The notes under the pieces: model-generated
Database searches by the model: none
What the model was told of the DNA's origin: nothing
Seen by the model: only the letters and a program-made list of their open reading frames with translations
Program-made: the position numbers and the translations under genes
From: an uncultured Bacilli bacterium
GTDB taxonomy: Bacteria > Bacillota_I > Bacilli_A > RF39 > UBA660
DNA length: 64,000 bases
Assembly (NCBI GenBank): GCA_934131005.1
Contig: CAKOYV010000001.1
Span: 124,001 to 188,000 of the forward strand
Direction: 5' to 3'
Shown: in pieces, positions 16,401-25,313 of the stretch
Layout of the letters: each line of letters starts with the position of its first letter
How positions within the stretch are numbered: position 1 is the stretch's first letter

Positions 16401-17288
16401 CTATTTTGTTCTCAACGATTGATTATTATTTGTTGGTTGATTCTCTTTTTGAGTTTGCAATTCAATTTTCTTTAAAAGAATGTCAGCAATTAATTGATTT
16501 CCTGTTGTATTAGGATGAAAATCCATAGGAGCACAATAATCTTTTAAAAATGTGATATCGCAATGTTCAACATAATCATATTTTTTACTTGCTTCTAATA
16601 ACATTTCATTATATAAATTTATTACTTCCATAAATTTATTTATATATTTCTTATTTCTATTTTTCACTTTTTCTTGAAGATAAATTAATTTTTGAATTTT
16701 GTCATATAGTGGAGAATAATAATAACTTAACGAATATATTTTAACATTTGGATTTAATTGATGAAGCAACTGCCAATTCTTTTCAATATTACTAATACAT
16801 TGCTCTAATATAGGTCTAATATCTTTTGGTAATTTTGCTCTAACATTTTTATCAGTCAATTCAACAGGACCAGCTTTTATATATGTAAAAAAGTCATTAG
16901 GCCCCGCACTATATATGAATATTGGATTTTCAGCATTCACATATAATGATTTCAATGTATTATCATTATCTGTTGAGTTAATTTTAAAACTTTCTTTATA
17001 CTTTTTGGGAACTACTAATTTGAATAATATATTTGTATTTCTTAAATCATCTATTGATTTTACTTGTAGCCTTTTTATATATGCAAGGCTTTTATCTTCA
17101 TTTAGATTACTTTCTAAATCCCATGTGTGATTTTTATTTAATCTTGAAAAATTAAATCCAGATACATTGTATCCTTTACTTTTCATAGTTCCTACAATAA
17201 TATCATAATAACCTATATGATTCTTATTTTCTTTTGTAAAAGGCATTCCTAATGAAGAAACACCACAAAATATTTCTACATTTGTCAA
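16401..17288 (-). CDS. SGNH/GDSL-like protein 1
   Basis: The protein shows an SGNH-hydrolase layout: strand 1 VEIFCGVSSLGMP where GDSL would be, SAGPNDFF (about 127-134) as the G-x-N-D block, and DFHPNTTGNQLIAD (about 262-275) as the C-terminal His block. If GVSSL is the nucleophile loop it is altered from GDS, so catalysis is uncertain. There is no signal peptide. TTG is preferred over the GTG three codons upstream, which sits only two bases after AAGGA. It follows SGNH-like gene 2 by 24 bases. The coding strand is A-rich with many Asn and Lys codons, unlike neighbouring native genes, which suggests recent arrival. Confidence 0.6.
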   Translation of the reverse strand: MTNVEIFCGVSSLGMPFTKENKNHIGYYDIIVGTMKSKGYNVSGFNFSRLNKNHTWDLESNLNEDKSLAYIKRLQVKSIDDLRNTNILFKLVVPKKYKESFKINSTDNDNTLKSLYVNAENPIFIYSAGPNDFFTYIKAGPVELTDKNVRAKLPKDIRPILEQCISNIEKNWQLLHQLNPNVKIYSLSYYYSPLYDKIQKLIYLQEKVKNRNKKYINKFMEVINLYNEMLLEASKKYDYVEHCDITFLKDYCAPMDFHPNTTGNQLIADILLKKIELQTQKENQPTNNNQSLRTK

Positions 17289-17312
17289 TACAATCACAAT
17301 CCTTATTAATAA

Positions 17313-18431
17313 TTAACGACTTTTTTTCATATCATTTAAGTCTTTTGCAATATTATTATCTGTTGAACCTCTATAAAAATCAAATGGATATCTACCTTTT
17401 AAATAAGTTTTAATAAAGTCAATGAAGTAATTATAATCTCCTGTTTTGCTCTCATATTTTTTAGCAATTTCATCAATAACATCTTTTATATCATTTTTAG
17501 AATAATTTGTACCATTTACATCATTATCATTACTCATTTGGAATAATATTCTGTCTAAATCAATCATTAAATCTCTAATGAAATAATTATCAATTATTTT
17601 GTTTTCTATTTCTGCTAGAAAATGATAATATTCTGCTTGATTATAATGTGGATCTGGAATAATACTTCCACTAGGTGTTTTATAAAATGCTTGTCTAGGG
17701 AATGATGGCACATATGTAACATTAGCAAATGTAGCTCCAACTTTTTTAATTTTAAAATTCATAAACATATCAGTTAGTGCTGTATTAACTATTCTAGGGG
17801 CACCACATAAATAAATTTGAGTATTTGAATTATTATTTCTGTTATTATTTTGTATTAATTCAAGTATAGCATTTATACCATATATATCTCTATCAACTGA
17901 ACCAAAAATATTTGGAATAGATAGAGAACCATGTCTAGTTACAACATCTAAAAATGAGCCTGTTCCTAAATTTAGAATCACTATATTTGCATTTGCTTTA
18001 TTTGTGTCAAATATAACATCTTGTATTTTTTTATCAGAACCACCTGCAAAGAATTCATTGATTTCTTCTTCAGTTAAAAGTGGACTTCCATTTTCTATAG
18101 CTCTTCTATAATCGACTATATTCCAATTATGTGAGTCCTTTTCACAACAATTTTGTGTAATCCAGTTAGATACTGCTAATGCATTATTATTTTCACTTCT
18201 TGATAATTGATATGTTTGAACATCTAATCCTTTACTTTTTCCAAAGTCAATTAAACCTAAATTTCTATCTAATAATAACCTTCCAGGCTCTGACATAGAA
18301 AATCCATCACTTATTGAATTACCTATTGCAGTAAGAGATAATTTATCTTTCGGATAATCTCTCATAAATCTTACTAATTCTTCATTAACTTGTTCTAATT
18401 TTTCTTTTTCTTCACTTTTATCATATTTCAA
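17313..18431 (-). CDS. SGNH/GDSL-like protein 2
   Basis: Motifs in order fit an SGNH-type esterase: LTAIGNSISDGFSM (about 32-45), where GNSISDG replaces GDSITxG, NLGTGSF (about 159-165) in the place of G-x-N-D, and IPDPHYNQAEYYHF (about 263-276) as the D-x-x-H block. No signal peptide is visible. The longest frame starts ten codons earlier, but TTG lies seven bases after GAGGTG and is preferred. It is paired with SGNH-like gene 1, with which it shares only the motif layout. A role as acyl- or acetyl-esterase on a glycan or phage-related substrate is possible but not shown. Confidence 0.6.
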   Translation of the reverse strand: MKYDKSEEKEKLEQVNEELVRFMRDYPKDKLSLTAIGNSISDGFSMSEPGRLLLDRNLGLIDFGKSKGLDVQTYQLSRSENNNALAVSNWITQNCCEKDSHNWNIVDYRRAIENGSPLLTEEEINEFFAGGSDKKIQDVIFDTNKANANIVILNLGTGSFLDVVTRHGSLSIPNIFGSVDRDIYGINAILELIQNNNRNNNSNTQIYLCGAPRIVNTALTDMFMNFKIKKVGATFANVTYVPSFPRQAFYKTPSGSIIPDPHYNQAEYYHFLAEIENKIIDNYFIRDLMIDLDRILFQMSNDNDVNGTNYSKNDIKDVIDEIAKKYESKTGDYNYFIDFIKTYLKGRYPFDFYRGSTDNNIAKDLNDMKKSR

Positions 18432-18578
18432 AGTTAAACACCTCGTATATAATTTTACCATATTTAAAGTTATTTTCCTATACTATCGGTCGAAGTCATC
18501 ATGATTTTTTTCTATTTTTAATAGCATTATACTATGATAATATCAAAAGGCAGTTACATTAATCTATAATTATTGCAT

Positions 18579-18678
18579 AAAAAAACGATGGGATACCCTA
18601 GGCAAGATGAATGCTCACATATAAAATATGCTTACTGGCATTGCCAACACATCGTTAATCCTTCACAAGTATCCCATC
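18579..18678 (-). ncRNA. Structured RNA or large-loop terminator
   Basis: A perfect 10-bp stem (GATGGGATAC with GTATCCCATC) closes a 72-base loop and is followed on the minus strand by G and seven T residues. Inside the loop further pairings are possible: GGCAA/TTGCC and CATAT/ATATG. A terminator of the upstream gene would not need so large a structured loop, so a small RNA is possible. No convincing promoter is visible directly upstream. Confidence 0.4.
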
Positions 18679-18698
18679 TACAAATATATTACATCATA

Positions 18699-19208
18699 TT
18701 AATATAAATTATTCATTTTTTTTTGCTTTTTATTTTCTTCAATGTAAACTTGACTTATATATTCTATTGCTAAATCACTATACATATTAATATTTGTATT
18801 ATAATATTTAAACTGATAACAATATTCTTGGTTAGTTTTAATATTTTTTCTTTTGCAAATATCATGAAATTTATTTGATGTAAATCCATGGTTTGGTCCT
18901 AACGCCAATTCTATCGTTTCACTTATCTTATTTACTATTTCTTTTGTTTTATATGGATGAGATTTGTCTATATCTTTTGGAACATTAATTATTTTTGCAC
19001 TTTCGCTACCATCTTTTACGATAGTATATTTTAAATCTGCATCTGTTTCTTTTTTTGTTGATACTAATTTTAATGTTTGTACTAAGTTTTCATCTGTATC
19101 TAATTCATTTTTTAATTTATCAAATAGTATTAGATTTGCTGGATTGAATACTAATGATGAAACATCTTGATTATCTCCAGGATTTACGAGTGCTATATAT
19201 GGTGTCAC
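18699..19208 (-). pseudogene. 5'-truncated gene at the IS30 junction
   Basis: Not recognised with confidence. The remaining 169 residues contain SHPYKTKEIVNKI, GPNHGFTSNKFHDI and QEYCYQFKYYN, ending in MYSDLAIEYIS, which resembles a small C-terminal DNA- or RNA-binding domain. The frame begins without a ribosome site exactly where sequence of a divergent IS30-type transposase starts; a GTG could be read as start but nothing supports it. It is therefore most likely the C-terminal part of a longer gene cut by a transposon-related rearrangement. Confidence 0.5.
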
Positions 19209-19213
19209 TTTTT

Positions 19214-19584
19214 CGTTTAAATTATAATCAGAAAAAGAATTTTATGGTGCTGAAGAAATTGAATCTAGTTTGAAAACAAATCGCAAAATTACAAATTTAT
19301 TTCATTGTAATCCAGGTGCTTCATATCAAAAAGGAGCAATAGAAAAAAATCATGAATATATTAGACACATTCTTCCAAAAGGTTCATCATTCGATAATCT
19401 TACTCAAGAAGATTGTAATATAATCATGAGTCATATTAATTCAACACCTAGAAAATCTTTAAAAAATAAAACACTTTATCAAGCAATACACACAATATTT
19501 TCACAAAAAGAATCGTTTGATTTAGGGGTTAGAAAGATTAACCCTGACAAAGTTAATCTAACAAAAAAAGTCATTAAAAGATAG
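19214..19584 (+). pseudogene. IS30-family transposase, C-terminal remnant
   Basis: The plus-strand frame reads EFYGAEEIESS, then a GASYQKGAIEKNHEYIRH block, LPKGSSFDNLT and INSTPRKSLKNKTLY. This is the C-terminal end of the IS30 catalytic core, including the last acidic residue in KGAIEKNHE. The preceding DNG motif is disrupted (an indel changes the frame before EFYG) and everything upstream is absent, so the element is dead. It points toward the truncated minus-strand gene. A pair of short inverted sequences (ACGGCA/TGCCGT) lies in the next 110 bases and may mark an old end. Confidence 0.75.
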
Positions 19585-19834
19585 TAAAAAACTTAATTAC
19601 TATCAACGGCACATAAACATAGTATAACTAGCACAATACGTGCATTTACTTTTGAAAGCATTAACTTATAATTAAGGTAATGTCTTTTTGCCGTGCTATT
19701 AAACTCTAAAAAATTTAATAACAATACAACCTTACTACAAAAATGAACTGAAATTAATCCTTAAAAGTTAAAAAAAGTCATAAATTGCAAAGAATTTTTG
19801 ACTTTTTTTAGCTAACGTGCGTTTACTTTTTAAT
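19585..19834. other. Non-coding stretch after the IS30 remnant, with terminator
   Basis: No gene is visible. It contains ACGGCA and TGCCGT about 80 bases apart, perhaps the former end of the insertion sequence, and a bidirectional terminator (AAAAAAAGTCA/TGACTTTTTTT, at 19770-19809) before the next minus-strand gene. Confidence 0.5.
19770..19809. terminator. Bidirectional terminator
   Basis: An 11-bp perfect inverted repeat, AAAAAAAGTCA with TGACTTTTTTT, around an 18-base loop. It has T-runs in both directions and separates the IS30 remnant from the small gene at 19835. Confidence 0.8.
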
Positions 19835-20101
19835 TCAACCTATATAATTTTCTAGTTCTGATAGTTTTATCTTTTTACCAAGATTATGAACATAGATTTC
19901 ATTTGAATAATTAAATGCTAAATATAGTTTATTATTTATAATAATTCTATGTGGTTCGATATAAGTTAAATTAGTATGTTCTATCTTCCTAATACTACCA
20001 TTTTCTATGATAGGTGTAGTATTACAAAAATCACATATAACATTTAATCTAGAAACTAATGATTCATCAATCTCAATTTCTTCTTTAACTATTTTTATCA
20101 T
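19835..20101 (-). CDS. Small hypothetical protein
   Basis: Not recognised. The 88-residue soluble protein has a CDFC pair near residue 25 and short beta-like segments (YIEPHRIIINNKLYLAF). A single CxxC is not enough for a zinc site unless it dimerises. The ATG with AAGGTTGG upstream is preferred over TTG and GTG codons just before it. It lies directly behind the tmRNA terminator, that is, in the position where an element integrated at ssrA would carry its first gene. Its own promoter is not clear. Confidence 0.6.
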   Translation of the reverse strand: MIKIVKEEIEIDESLVSRLNVICDFCNTTPIIENGSIRKIEHTNLTYIEPHRIIINNKLYLAFNYSNEIYVHNLGKKIKLSELENYIG

Positions 20102-20137
20102 AGGCACCAACCTTTCTATGATTTTTTCTTATAAAAC

Positions 20138-20163
20138 GAAAAAATCAATCATTTCTGATTGAT
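20138..20163 (-). terminator. Terminator of tmRNA
   Basis: ATCAATCA, loop GAAA, TGATTGAT, then a six-T tail on the minus strand, 40 bases after the tmRNA CCA. Confidence 0.9.
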
Positions 20164-20203
20164 ATCTATCTAAAAGTTCGAATAGTTCGAACAGATTCGT
20201 CAA

Positions 20204-20563
20204 TGGTGGAATCGAGGGGACTCGAACCCCTGTCCAAAAATAACTTTCATTAAATATCTACAAGTTTAGTTAGTCAAATTAATTCACAGATAAAATAATG
20301 ACTAACAGCTAAAATTACCTGCTATCCTCAACAATTCATCATACTACCGAGAAAAATAATATGATATAGTCTACTTTATAAGTTCTAGTTATTTCTCGTA
20401 GACAAAGAAATAGTAGAACCTGTACTTAGCAAGTCTCTAGACTTAAGCGTAAGCAACAGCGTTATTATAGTTGTTTCCAGCTATATTTAAATTTAGATTT
20501 TACGTATCCACACGACTTGCAATCTAATTTCCATTACTCCTGTCGAAGCCAAAATACGATCCC
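20204..20563 (-). ncRNA. ssrA: tmRNA (transfer-messenger RNA)
   Basis: tmRNA rescues stalled ribosomes and tags the nascent peptide. The 5' end GGGATCG pairs with 3' CGATTCC-ACCA, including the G3-U70 pair of alanine acceptors, and TTCGAGTCCC forms the T-arm; CCA is encoded. The messenger part follows ATAGCT with resume codon GGA, giving the encoded tag GNNYNNAVAYA then TAA, with the first Ala coming from the charged tRNA part. Alignment of ATAGCTGGAAAC with the E. coli ATAGTCGCAAAC segment fixes the resume codon. At 360 nt the length is normal. A strong promoter and terminator flank it. The tag ends AYA, where most Firmicute tags end ALAA or AVAA. Confidence 0.97.
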
Positions 20564-20575
20564 ATTTACATCCTA

Positions 20576-20605
20576 ATTATACTACACAAAACAAATTTAA
20601 GTCAA
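20576..20605 (-). promoter_or_regulatory. Promoter of tmRNA
   Basis: TTGACT, 18 bases, TATAAT on the minus strand, with the mature 5' end 13 bases past the -10 hexamer. Confidence 0.85.
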
Positions 20606-20734
20606 GCATCAAAAAAGACGTGAAGCAACGCTAACTTTCTTAAATAATTGTAGTTTTAATACAATTATTAGTAGATTTTTAATATAAGTTAACTATGTTT
20701 ACCAATATTAATGTATATAACCAATTTTAAGAAA

Positions 20735-21436
20735 TTAATATTTTAAACTCTTACTTTTTTCACTTTTTAAATACTCATTATAAAGTTTTATTCTCTCCTT
20801 TCTAGGTTTTAGTTTAGAAACAATTTTTTTAAAATATATCTTTTTATCATCTACATAATCTATTTCAAACTCTTTATCTACAATATACAGCAATATATTT
20901 TGATACATATTTTTTCCCGTAGCAGTTCTTTCAATAGACACATTATTTTTAGAAAACCACTCTGTAATATTATTATAAACAACATTCATTAGAATACCTT
21001 CACTTACCATCCCACAATAATTCATAACACGCCCCTTTTTGCCCATATATTTTTTATCGATATATGCATAATTTCTTAATCCTTCCATTTCACCACTACT
21101 CAGATTTTTTCTCAATTGTGCAGTTTGAAATCCTATCAATTCATTCTCTTTAAATAACAAATAATGCCTAGTTATTAGATTATTATTATGATTCTTAAGC
21201 GAGTTTCTAAAAAAATCTATTCTTTGTTCTATATCATTTTTAATATATTTCAAATCTTCACTATTTAAATATTTTTCACAATTATATATATATTCTTCCT
21301 TTTTAACTCTCCTTTCATTCGCTAAATCAAATTTTTGAATGATATACACATGTATCACAAATTTCCTTATTAATTCACATAATTGTTCAAATACTTTACT
21401 ATCACATTTTAATATTTCTATCTTATACTCACACAT
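20735..21436 (-). CDS. GNAT-like acyltransferase (tentative)
   Basis: The 233-residue protein has a secondary-structure order that looks like a GNAT fold: RHYLLFKENELIGFQ as strands 2-3 (about 107-121), AYIDKKYMGKKGRVMNYCG as the acyl-CoA loop (about 138-156), and FEIDYVDDKKIYFKKIV near the end. The Q/R-x-x-G-x-G/A loop is not perfect, so the call is tentative. A frame 14 codons longer exists, but it contains a TATAAT-like box and lacks a ribosome site; ATG after GGGAG is used. Monocistronic, next to tmRNA. Confidence 0.5.
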   Translation of the reverse strand: MCEYKIEILKCDSKVFEQLCELIRKFVIHVYIIQKFDLANERRVKKEEYIYNCEKYLNSEDLKYIKNDIEQRIDFFRNSLKNHNNNLITRHYLLFKENELIGFQTAQLRKNLSSGEMEGLRNYAYIDKKYMGKKGRVMNYCGMVSEGILMNVVYNNITEWFSKNNVSIERTATGKNMYQNILLYIVDKEFEIDYVDDKKIYFKKIVSKLKPRKERIKLYNEYLKSEKSKSLKY

Positions 21437-21522
21437 ACTACTACTCCCAATCCAATTTACATTATAACGCAAAAACATATTAATTGGTACACAAAAAGAA
21501 GATAGGGAGTAAAGCTATCTTC

Positions 21523-22803
21523 TTAATAGATTGTAAATTTAACACCGTTTTTAACATTTTCAATAGATATATCATAGTTTAAAAAGTGTAGAGTCTTTTT
21601 AACTATTGATAAACCTAAACCAAATACACCATTTACCCCCTTTTCATATGGAGTAAATATATTATTTAAAACTTGTTCATCAATAACATCACCATCATTG
21701 AATAAGACAATTTTATTATTTTTAACCGTTATCTTAACCTTTTTCTTTGCGTATCTCATAAAATTATTAAGAATATTGTCGATAATTGCCTCCCACATAT
21801 CGGCACTTCCTCTAAAAATAGTATTCTTTTTATCAATATCAAGAACAAAATCAACATCAGGCCTAGACATTTCAAATTTATCAACTGCTGCGTGAATTGT
21901 AATGCTAACATCATACTGTACGTTTAAATTGTCTTGCCTTTCTTGAATATAATTTATTTTATTTAAATATAATAAGGAGTGAACTTTTATTTCTAATTTT
22001 TTTAACTGTTCTTTTATGACTTTCATGGTTTTATTTTTATCTTGAATACCATCTTCATAAGCCTCTATATAGGATTTCATAACAGTAATAGGAGTTTTAA
22101 AGTCATGAGAAATATTTTGATACATTTGATTTTTATATTCTTCTTGTTCTTTTAAATAAACACGCATATCCTCAACTGTCTTATCCAAAGTATATAATTC
22201 ATCATGATACCTCTCATCAGGTAACTGATTTGCATAATTGTCATTATTAATATTATCAATTTTATCTTTTATCCTCTTAATTCTATTAACTAAGCCATTA
22301 GCCCACGCTATAATGAAGAAACTTATCAACACTAAAGCAATTCCCTCAATTTTAAAAATCGTAAGTAAAATTGAATTACGCATTGTATTAATATAAACAT
22401 CATTCGTAATAGCAATTTTGATTCGGTTAGAATCTATTGATGCGACATAATAATAAGTATCTCTTTTATATTTAAACTTTCCCTCACTGGTAGTTAAGTC
22501 AATTTTCGAAAGAAGTTTATCTATATTTTTTATATCAATAATTCGTTCTAAATTATCCGAAATACTTATATTAGTACCACTTAAATCATTTATATATACA
22601 TATGCTATCTCCGTATTAATATTATCATTAATATCATCTTCATTTTGAACAAAACTAAGAGGTTGTTTCAAGTAATTATAAACATTTGTTTCATAAATGG
22701 GAATTAAATTATTTGGTAAAATTATTCCCAGTGATATAACTATAATTCCTAATATAAATATACATATTATGAGTAGCTGTTCTGTTAAATTAACCCTTCT
22801 CAT
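21523..22803 (-). CDS. Sensor histidine kinase
   Basis: Membrane sensor of a two-component system. A first membrane segment (about 8-30), an extracellular domain of about 125 residues, a second segment (about 146-168), then HAMP, and the kinase core. H box NISHDFKTPITVMKSY (about 232-247), N box IIDNILNNFMRYA (about 340-352) and G box GVFGLGLSIVKK (about 395-406) are complete. Its start overlaps the end of the response regulator by four bases (ATGA), so the pair is co-translated. The signal sensed is unknown. It lies in a less native-looking part of the window. Confidence 0.93.
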   Translation of the reverse strand: MRRVNLTEQLLIICIFILGIIVISLGIILPNNLIPIYETNVYNYLKQPLSFVQNEDDINDNINTEIAYVYINDLSGTNISISDNLERIIDIKNIDKLLSKIDLTTSEGKFKYKRDTYYYVASIDSNRIKIAITNDVYINTMRNSILLTIFKIEGIALVLISFFIIAWANGLVNRIKRIKDKIDNINNDNYANQLPDERYHDELYTLDKTVEDMRVYLKEQEEYKNQMYQNISHDFKTPITVMKSYIEAYEDGIQDKNKTMKVIKEQLKKLEIKVHSLLYLNKINYIQERQDNLNVQYDVSITIHAAVDKFEMSRPDVDFVLDIDKKNTIFRGSADMWEAIIDNILNNFMRYAKKKVKITVKNNKIVLFNDGDVIDEQVLNNIFTPYEKGVNGVFGLGLSIVKKTLHFLNYDISIENVKNGVKFTIY

Positions 22804-23456
22804 GTCAATCTATACCCATACCCATATATAGTATTTATATTAATATCAGGCATTTTTTTTCTAAGTCTTCTTACTAAATCATCAACTACTCTATCTGTTC
22901 CAAAATAATCATTTCCCCAAATAATATTAAGGATATCATCTCTTGAAAAAGACTTATTTTTATTTGTAATAAACATATACAACAAATCAAATTCTAAAGT
23001 AGTTAAATTAAGTTCTTTATCATCTACATATACCAGTCTCTTATCTAAATCAATAGTATACTTACCATAAACTAACTTTTGTAAATCCTTAGAATAAACC
23101 CTTTTTATTATATTATTAACCCTAAGCACTAATTCCTTAGGCGAATATGGCTTAGTTATATAATCATCACTACCAAGTTCTAGTCCAATAATCTTATCTA
23201 AATCCTGGTCTCTAGCACTAGTAAATATAACTGGAATTTCTTCATTAACTTCACGAATCTTCTTTATAATATCGTAGCCACTTATATTATCACCAAGCAT
23301 TATATCAAGAATCCATAAATGAGCCTCAACAGAAGTATTCGCTATCGCATCTTCCCCATTTAAATAACTAATAACTTTATAACCAGCTTTTTCTAAATAA
23401 GCTCTAATTAAAGAATTTAAATCTTTCTCATCTTCAACTAAAACTATAGTATACAT
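22800..23456 (-). CDS. OmpR/PhoB-family response regulator
   Basis: Receiver domain (residues 1-118) with the acidic pocket in LVEDEKD, the phospho-acceptor Asp in LWILDIMLG (about 51), Thr/Ser in FTSAR and Lys in YITKPYSP. A winged-helix DNA-binding domain follows (about 128-218), with LTTLEFDLLYMF and DRVVDDLVRRLRKK. At 218 residues it is complete. It is the first gene of the two-component operon and probably the transcriptional effector; its targets are not visible, although its own upstream region is a candidate. Confidence 0.95.
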   Translation of the reverse strand: MYTIVLVEDEKDLNSLIRAYLEKAGYKVISYLNGEDAIANTSVEAHLWILDIMLGDNISGYDIIKKIREVNEEIPVIFTSARDQDLDKIIGLELGSDDYITKPYSPKELVLRVNNIIKRVYSKDLQKLVYGKYTIDLDKRLVYVDDKELNLTTLEFDLLYMFITNKNKSFSRDDILNIIWGNDYFGTDRVVDDLVRRLRKKMPDININTIYGYGYRLT

Positions 23457-23593
23457 AACTCTTCACCACCACATTCAATATATCACCTTTTATTCTTTTT
23501 TCATTATTCCTCTATTCATCTATCACCTCTCTTCGTGATATAAGAATACTATTTAATAATAGAATAATTATAAAAAAAATATGGTAAAATATG

Positions 23594-24241
23594 TTATTTT
23601 TTATTTTTTCTGATTTTCTCTAATACTTTTATATAATTATTTAAATATCGCCACTCATTATCTAATCTATCAGAAAAAATATTCTTCTCCATAATGCCCC
23701 TTTTTTCATTATTAAAACCTATTAAATATTCAATCAAAATATCATACTCATCTCTTATTCTATATATATAAGCCAAAGCATCATCACCATAAGTAATAGA
23801 ATAATTATGATTCAAAATATCTTTCCCCTTTAAAATATCTTCATCCAACCGAACAATATCAATATTCTTCCATCTCTCCATCACCAAATGTTGACTTTCT
23901 GCGGAAGGATTAATATAACTACAAACATTCTCCTTAACTAAATCATTACCCCTCTTAGTAGTACTCTCTACCTTATCAGCATTACAAAGCTGCATCAATA
24001 AATCATCTTGCATCATCTCCCGTGAAAGAATTTCCTCTTCCTCCATAGGAGTAATTTTTTTCTTATATGGCTTCTTTTTTTCTTTTAAACTCTTAATCTT
24101 CTCACTATTTTGACGTTCTAAATTATCAAGCTCTTCCATACTAAAAGAATACTCTAAATTTTGGGCATTATTATTCTTAGTGTCCATATTCAATTTTGTT
24201 TTAAATTTTTTAAGAATTTTATTAACTATATTGCCCTCCAT
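23594..24241 (-). CDS. Hypothetical charged protein
   Basis: Not recognised. The 215-residue protein is highly charged, with a Lys/Glu-rich N-terminal third likely to be coiled or disordered, then a C-terminal helical part with YGDDALAYIYRIRDEYD and a DRLDNEWRYLNNYIKVLEK region. No signal peptide or membrane segment. ATG start preceded by GGTGA. It is transcribed away from the ComEC-like gene, with a shared 117-base region holding a TGTTATAAT extended -10 for that gene. Lineage-specific function likely. Confidence 0.6.
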   Translation of the reverse strand: MEGNIVNKILKKFKTKLNMDTKNNNAQNLEYSFSMEELDNLERQNSEKIKSLKEKKKPYKKKITPMEEEEILSREMMQDDLLMQLCNADKVESTTKRGNDLVKENVCSYINPSAESQHLVMERWKNIDIVRLDEDILKGKDILNHNYSITYGDDALAYIYRIRDEYDILIEYLIGFNNEKRGIMEKNIFSDRLDNEWRYLNNYIKVLEKIRKNKK

Positions 24242-24358
24242 TTAAATCACCACAGGTAATATTTTAGCACATAAACACTTATATTTCAATTACTAACTAA
24301 ATCTATACAACATTTAAAATATTTGTTATAATAATATCGATAAAGGTAGGTAGATTAT

Positions 24359-25312
24359 ATGAATAAAAGAAGAAAAAATAATAATTCTAAAATCATCTCT
24401 CTAATTGTAGTTATTATATGTATTATTTTTGGATTATCAGAAGAACAAATAAACAAAACATTCGGACTTATAACCAATACAATACCCAACCAAGAAACGG
24501 CTACCCAAGATAACTCATCACAAACCAAGCAAACTACAAGTCAACAGGGAGAATTACAAGTATATTTCCTAGACGTAGGCCAAGCCGACTCTATCTTAAT
24601 TAAAAGCAATAATGAATACATGCTAATAGATGGTGGCAACAATAACGATGGCCCCCTTCTTGTAAAATACTTTCAAAGCCTAGGCATCAAAGAATTTAAA
24701 TATATAGTAGGAACTCATCCCCACGAAGACCACATAGGAGGACTTGATGATGTTATCAAAAATTTCACTATCGATAACATCTACATTCCCGACGCTATGA
24801 CAACCACCAAAACATTTGAAGATTTATTAGATTCAATCGATGAAAAAAACTTAACTTACAAAGTTCCTAAAATAAATAGCACCTTCCCCCTAGGTAATGC
24901 CAATCTAAAAGTTATCTATACTGGCACTGATACAAGCGATTTAAATAATACATCAATCGTTCTAAAACTAACATACCAAGATATATCAATCCTGCTAACC
25001 GGAGATGCCACTAGCGAAACAGAGAAAAAAATATTAAACAAAGACATAAATTCAACTGTCTTAAAAGTAGGACACCACGGTTCAAAATATTCATCAACTG
25101 AAAGTTTCTTAAAGAAAGTTAATCCCAAATATGCTATCATCTCAGTTGGAAAAAACAATATTTATAACCACCCTGCTACCACAACTATAAACAAACTAGA
25201 AAAATTAAACACAAAAATATATAGAACTGACCAAGATGGAACGATTTTATTAGAAACAAATGGCCACAATATTGATATTGAAAAATTAAAAACTAACACT
25301 AACGGAGGATAA
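24359..25312 (+). CDS. ComEC/Rec2-type metallo-beta-lactamase-fold hydrolase, exported
   Basis: A stand-alone version of the hydrolase domain of the DNA-uptake protein ComEC. One N-terminal hydrophobic segment (about 12-27) and a Thr/Ser/Gln-rich linker precede the fold. Metal motifs are THPHEDHIGG (about 119-128), LLTGDA (about 217-222) and VGHHGSKYSS (about 240-249). DVGQADSILI is the typical first strand block. It is probably an outside-facing or secreted nuclease or phosphodiesterase. The start is ATG after AAAGGTAGG, and a TG-T-TATAAT extended -10 lies 27 bases upstream. It is followed after one base by a DUF3006 gene, a usual partner. Confidence 0.9.
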   Translation: MNKRRKNNNSKIISLIVVIICIIFGLSEEQINKTFGLITNTIPNQETATQDNSSQTKQTTSQQGELQVYFLDVGQADSILIKSNNEYMLIDGGNNNDGPLLVKYFQSLGIKEFKYIVGTHPHEDHIGGLDDVIKNFTIDNIYIPDAMTTTKTFEDLLDSIDEKNLTYKVPKINSTFPLGNANLKVIYTGTDTSDLNNTSIVLKLTYQDISILLTGDATSETEKKILNKDINSTVLKVGHHGSKYSSTESFLKKVNPKYAIISVGKNNIYNHPATTTINKLEKLNTKIYRTDQDGTILLETNGHNIDIEKLKTNTNGG

Positions 25313-25313
25313 A

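Noticed and set aside
16900..17200. Plus-strand open frames such as 16915-17130 and 18964-19170
   Set aside because: They are shadows of the minus-strand genes, without ribosome sites.
20640..20672. Hairpin AATAATTGTA/TACAATTATT as terminator for the GNAT-like gene
   Set aside because: The stem is strong but no T-run follows on either strand, so it is only a hairpin.
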